NCBI RefSeq assembly: GCF_002944405.1
Contig: NZ_CP024308.1
Span: 124,001-188,000 of the forward strand
DNA length: 64,000 bases
Direction of reading: 5' to 3'
Source of the DNA: Sinorhizobium fredii
Lineage (GTDB): Bacteria; Pseudomonadota; Alphaproteobacteria; Rhizobiales; Rhizobiaceae
Shown here: piece after piece, positions 60,883-64,000 of the stretch
Layout of the letters: each line of letters opens with the position of its first letter
How positions within the stretch are numbered: position 1 is the stretch's first letter
Notes under the pieces: model-generated
The model's database searches: none
What the model was told of the DNA's origin: nothing
What the model saw: only the letters and a program-made list of their open reading frames with translations
Position numbers and translations under genes: made by a program

Positions 60883-61719
60883 TTGGAACAGGACCTGTCA
60901 CGTTTCGCGATCAATCAGATCACCTCCAAATCATGGAACATGCCCGAGGCGATCGAAGGATATCGTCGGCATGGGGTCTCCGGCATCGCGGTCTGGCGAG
61001 ACAAGATGTACGACTACGGCGTGAAGCAGACTGCCCGTCATCTCCGCGACGCTGGCATGTGGATTCCGACCTTCTGCGCAACCGCGTGGATGAACCAGAC
61101 CGATGATGCCGGGTTCAAGGCCGCTCTCGAAGAAAACAGACAAGTGCTGCGCGATGCAGCGGAAATCGGCGCGCCAAACGTCGTATTCGTGACCGGCGGA
61201 CCGCCAGAGGGCACGAAGGATATTCACGGTTTCCGCTCGAGGATGCATGACGCGCTGGGCGAACTCATCGTCACTGCCCGCGATGTGGGCATCAAGATCG
61301 GCATCGAACCGATTCACCCGATGTACGCTGGTGACCGCCATGTCATCAACAGCATGCGCCAGACCAACGACCTGATCGACGAGTTCGGAGACATCCTGGG
61401 CATTGTTGCCGATGTCTATCATTGCTGGTGGGACCCCGAGTTCGAGAACGAGCTGAGACGCGCTGGGCCTGACCGAATTCTAACCTTCCATTACTGCGAC
61501 TGGCTTGTTCCAACACGCTCCTGGTTCGACCGCGGCATGGTCGGCGACGGCATCATCGATATCGCCCGTTACAAGCGATTACTCGACGGGATCGGATACA
61601 CAGGCCCGTTCGAGCTCGAGATCTTCTCCGATCTCGACTGGTGGAAGCGCGATCCGGACGAGACGGTTCGGATTGGGGTCGAGCGTTGCGCGCCTTTCAT
61701 TGGCAAGGTCGAAAAATAA
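60883..61719 (+). CDS. sugar phosphate isomerase/epimerase-type TIM-barrel enzyme
   Basis: It has 278 residues from TTG 60883, chosen for the AAGGAG six bases upstream; the frame is open back to the hairpin but with no other good start. The xylose-isomerase-like barrel shows LSRFAINQITSKSWNMPEAIEGY, APNVVFVTGGPPEG, IKIGIEPIHPMYAGDRHVI (metal Glu), GIVADVYHCWWDPEF (Asp), ILTFHYCDWLVP (His) and FELEIFSD (last Glu). These four ligands suggest an active metal-dependent isomerase or epimerase. Substrate unknown. An SDR gene follows after 11 bases. Confidence 0.82.
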   Translation: MEQDLSRFAINQITSKSWNMPEAIEGYRRHGVSGIAVWRDKMYDYGVKQTARHLRDAGMWIPTFCATAWMNQTDDAGFKAALEENRQVLRDAAEIGAPNVVFVTGGPPEGTKDIHGFRSRMHDALGELIVTARDVGIKIGIEPIHPMYAGDRHVINSMRQTNDLIDEFGDILGIVADVYHCWWDPEFENELRRAGPDRILTFHYCDWLVPTRSWFDRGMVGDGIIDIARYKRLLDGIGYTGPFELEIFSDLDWWKRDPDETVRIGVERCAPFIGKVEK

Positions 61720-61730
61720 GGAGAAGCACT

Positions 61731-62498
61731 ATGAAGCATGCTGTCGTGACAGGCGGCGCCAGTGGCATTGGCGAGGCCACAGCCCGTCTGCTCTCGAAAA
61801 ACGGCGCCCGCGTCACGTTGGTCGACGTGAACGACGAGCGCGGAGCAAGGGTTGCTGATGAGATGAACGCCGCCGGAGGGGAGGCTGTGTTTCATCATCT
61901 CGATGTAGGCGACGAGAACGGCCTGCTGGAGCTGGCGGCATCGCTCTTCGCCGAGGGGCCCGTCGATGTGCTGGTCAATTCTGCCGGGATACTGCAGAAC
62001 GCCGTTCGGCTCAATGACATGGACCTGGCCGAATACGACCGAATAATGGACGTCAACCTGAAGGGAGCTGTCCTTGCGTGCCGTGCGTTCGGAAGCCGAA
62101 TGTGCGCTGCAGGAGCCGGATCGATCATCAATCTGTGCTCGCTGACCTCGCTCACGCCCTCGCCTCAGCTTGCATACGGGATGTCCAAGGCCGCCCTCAA
62201 GATACTGACCGAGAGCCTTGCCGCGGAGTTCGGCCCATCGAACGTCAGGGTCAACGCCGTCGCCCCTGGCTACACGCTCACCCCGGCCATGCAGCAGCGT
62301 ATCGACGAAGGGGCGCGAAACCCGGCAAAGATGGTCGAGGCAGCCGCGCTGAGAAGACTTGTGTCGATGGACGAAGTCGCGGAGGCAATCAACTTCCTCT
62401 CAAGTGACAAGGCATCCGCCATAACGGGCGTCGTTGTTCCCGTGGATTGCGGTTTCCTTGTCGGCTCCGCCTATCAGGCCTATGCCGCCCAACCCTGA
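61731..62498 (+). CDS. short-chain dehydrogenase/reductase
   Basis: It has 255 residues with a strong AAGGAG site. Motifs: cofactor loop TGGASGIGEAT near 8-18, LVDVND (Asp in the second strand end, suggesting NAD), NSAGILQNAV, catalytic Ser in LCSLTSLTPS and YGMSK (Tyr-x3-Lys). PGYTLTPAM and ITGVVVPVDCGF follow. A typical SDR that would oxidise or reduce a hydroxyl/keto intermediate of the hydantoinase-linked pathway. Confidence 0.92.
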   Translation: MKHAVVTGGASGIGEATARLLSKNGARVTLVDVNDERGARVADEMNAAGGEAVFHHLDVGDENGLLELAASLFAEGPVDVLVNSAGILQNAVRLNDMDLAEYDRIMDVNLKGAVLACRAFGSRMCAAGAGSIINLCSLTSLTPSPQLAYGMSKAALKILTESLAAEFGPSNVRVNAVAPGYTLTPAMQQRIDEGARNPAKMVEAAALRRLVSMDEVAEAINFLSSDKASAITGVVVPVDCGFLVGSAYQAYAAQP

Positions 62499-62541
62499 AC
62501 AAGGTGCCGGGACGCCGCCTGACATCCTGGCATTTTCGGTT

Positions 62542-63339
62542 TCATACCTTCAGACCAAAGAAATCCAGCGTCAGATCCCTTTGCATGTCGAGCATTCCGC
62601 CGCCGTAACGGACATCGCATCCGATTTCCTTTGCTGCGGCGAGCAGCGGAGTGACGCGAGGTTTCATGATGATGTCCGCGATGATCATTTCGGAGGAGAT
62701 GTTGTCGAGGTCGACCGGGATCGGATCTGTTTCCGGATGCAGGCCGCAAGGCGTCGCGTTGACGACAATGTCGTGCCCCCGCGGATTGATTCCTCCCAGC
62801 TTCACATTCGCTTTCGGAAAGCGCGCGAGAATCCTCTCCGAAAGATCTGTAGCGCGGGCGGTGTCGAGGTCGCTGATCGTTATCCGCTCAGCGCCCGACT
62901 TCGCAAGCTGAAAGCCGATCGAGGCCCCTGCTCCGCCTGCTCCGACCAGAAGGACCGACTTGCCCACCACCTCGTGAGGGCCCGAGAGGACGCCCGCCAT
63001 GAAGCCGGGTCCGTCGAAGTTCGCTCCTGTCAGACGCCCCTGCTCATCGCGCTTGACTGCGTTGACCGCGGTGACGAGCTCCGCAGTCTCGTCATGCTTA
63101 TCGCAGAGCTGGTAGGCTTTTTCCTTGTGGGGCACGCTCACCATGAAGCCGCCAAGGTTCGCGGTGCGACGAAGGCTGTCCCACACTGCCTCGAAATCGT
63201 CTGGACGATAGTGAACCGGGATCATGATCGCGTCGACGCCGTTTGCCGCGAACCAGGGGTTGAATACCTCCGGCGAACGGACGTGGTCGATCGGATGTGC
63301 GATCATGTAGAAGATCTTGGTCTTGCCTGTGATTTGCAA
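62542..63339 (-). CDS. shikimate dehydrogenase-like protein (AroE family)
   Basis: It has 265 residues from TTG 63339, which has AGAGAG nearby; ATG 63378 adds 13 residues but has no ribosome site and abuts an operator palindrome. Blocks: KTKIFYMIAHPIDHVRSPEVFN (the substrate Ser-Pro), GFMVSVPHKEKAYQL with the catalytic Lys, TAVNAVKRDEQGRLTGANFDGPGF, VLLVGAGGAGASIGFQLAKSGAE and VVNATPCGLHP. Paralogs of AroE next to catabolic genes act on quinate or on unrelated substrates, so biosynthetic AroE is not the likely role. It is convergent with the SDR gene. Confidence 0.82.
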   Translation of the reverse strand: MQITGKTKIFYMIAHPIDHVRSPEVFNPWFAANGVDAIMIPVHYRPDDFEAVWDSLRRTANLGGFMVSVPHKEKAYQLCDKHDETAELVTAVNAVKRDEQGRLTGANFDGPGFMAGVLSGPHEVVGKSVLLVGAGGAGASIGFQLAKSGAERITISDLDTARATDLSERILARFPKANVKLGGINPRGHDIVVNATPCGLHPETDPIPVDLDNISSEMIIADIIMKPRVTPLLAAAKEIGCDVRYGGGMLDMQRDLTLDFFGLKV

Positions 63340-63371
63340 CGCCGTGTCTCTCTTATATTTCAAATTTGCGC

Positions 63372-63389
63372 TCGACATAATGTCGACAT
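63372..63389. promoter_or_regulatory. GTCGAC-type operator, site C
   Basis: Two overlapping palindromes: TCGACATAATGTCGA (63372-63386) and ATGTCGACAT (63380-63389). They lie between the AroE-like gene and the divergent tautomerase gene and share the core with sites A and B. Confidence 0.6.
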
Positions 63390-63465
63390 ATGATAAACAA
63401 AAGTCAGGACCGACGGCAAGCCGTAAAGAAGGTTCGAACAGAAAATCGTTGAGCAGGGAACGACC

Positions 63466-63657
63466 ATGCCTATTTTGAAAGTGGAGATGCTTTCCGGACG
63501 AACCAGGGAGCAGAAGCGCGAGCTTGCGAAGGCTCTAACCGCTGAAATGGCTAGGGTTACAGGCAATAGGCCCGAAACCATCCAGGTCATCTTCGCCGAG
63601 ACATCCTCCGCGAGCTGGGCCACGGGCGGCATCCTCCTGGACGAACAGGGACATTGA
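63466..63657 (+). CDS. 4-oxalocrotonate tautomerase-family protein
   Basis: It has 63 residues. The mature protein would begin with Pro1 (PILKVEMLSGRTREQKREL), the catalytic base of this family, followed by LAKALTAEMARVTGNRPETIQVIFAE, the standard helix and second strand. It catalyses keto-enol tautomerisation or dehalogenation in small-molecule catabolism. It starts the operon that continues with the D-amino-acid dehydrogenase gene. Confidence 0.88.
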   Translation: MPILKVEMLSGRTREQKRELAKALTAEMARVTGNRPETIQVIFAETSSASWATGGILLDEQGH

Positions 63658-63669
63658 TCAGAGGCGGCA

Positions 63670-64000
63670 ATGGCGGACGTTACGATAGTAGGTGGCGGCA
63701 TCATTGGCTTGTGCTCCGCCATGGCTTTGCAGGATCGGGGATACACGGTCGAGATCATTGAGCGCGGTGAAATCGGCCGGGGTGCGTCATATGGAAACTG
63801 CGGCCTCCTAGCACCCGGTGAAGTTGTGCCTGTGTCGCGGCCCGGTGTTGTGAAGAAGATACCGGGGTGGCTGCTGGACCCGGAAGGCCCCCTGTTCGTG
63901 CGTCCGGGCGCCCTTGCCCGCGACCTCCCATGGCTGCTGAGATTTCTCAAGGCGGGAAGTGCCGATACGGTTCGTCACATCGCCTCCTCGCTCGCCCCGA
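63670..64000 (+). CDS. D-amino-acid dehydrogenase-type FAD oxidoreductase, cut by the window end
   Basis: The first 110 residues are visible. ADVTIVGGGIIGLCSAMALQ is the FAD-binding loop, ending in acidic EIIERGEIGRGASYGNCGLL, a DadA signature, then APGEVVPVSRPGVVKKIPGWLLDPEGPL. It would oxidise a D-amino acid (or similar amine) to an imine, which RidA could hydrolyse. Compare the truncated DadA stub at 53017-53199. Only the start of the gene is in the window. Confidence 0.88.
   Translation, partial: MADVTIVGGGIIGLCSAMALQDRGYTVEIIERGEIGRGASYGNCGLLAPGEVVPVSRPGVVKKIPGWLLDPEGPLFVRPGALARDLPWLLRFLKAGSADTVRHIASSLAP

Overview
The window reads as accessory DNA from an alphaproteobacterium of the Rhizobiaceae (Sinorhizobium/Ensifer/Rhizobium type), most likely a large plasmid. 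I infer this from high-GC coding sequence, rhizobial-type small proteins (DUF3606, DUF3846, ExoI-like), a plasmid-type VirB/VirD4 transfer apparatus, many decayed small genes, and sugar and amino-acid ABC transporters with dedicated regulators. No replication genes, relaxase, rRNA or tRNA were seen.

Layout. (1) 1-3.8 kb, plus strand: the end of a DUF2783 gene, maleylacetoacetate isomerase and acetoacetyl-CoA synthetase. Together they fit the end of aromatic amino acid (homogentisate) breakdown. An amino-acid permease reduced to a frameshifted pseudogene follows. (2) 4.3-17.3 kb, minus strand: one compact type IV secretion operon in the order virB1-virB2-virB3-virB4-second transglycosylase-virB5-small lipoprotein-virB6-virB8-virB9-virB10-virB11-virD4, with most genes overlapping or nearly so. 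(3) 17.4-20.5 kb, divergent: three exported, degenerate staphylococcal-nuclease-fold proteins, a membrane protein, and two small exported proteins that are interrupted. (4) 20.6-32.9 kb: a 4-TM protein of unusual composition one base before a 2855-residue RTX protein, followed by its type I ABC exporter and membrane fusion protein. This resembles a rhizobiocin-like toxin/exporter locus, and the 4-TM protein is a candidate immunity factor. (5) 33-35.7 kb, minus: an HTH-plus-multi-TM protein overlapping an alpha/beta hydrolase.

(6) 35.7-46.5 kb: a gene-poor, decayed plasmid zone with small rhizobial proteins (DUF3606, DUF3846, an ExoI-like protein), a LigD-type DNA ligase, a truncated Nudix gene, several frameshifted small genes and a perfect 26-bp palindrome. 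(7) 46.5-52.9 kb: a sugar or polyol catabolic module with a truncated RpiR regulator, inositol-dehydrogenase-like enzyme, hydroxypyruvate-isomerase-like enzyme and three-part ABC importer, controlled by a divergent LacI gene with two operator-like palindromes. (8) 53-64 kb: an amino-acid-type ABC importer with RidA and a DadA stub, divergent from hydantoinase A/B, a TIM-barrel isomerase, an SDR, an AroE-like dehydrogenase, a 4-OT tautomerase and a second D-amino-acid dehydrogenase that runs off the end. Promoters of this last module share a GTCGAC-centred palindrome, which suggests one regulon for uptake and breakdown of a cyclic amide or unusual amino acid. The substrate cannot be read from sequence.
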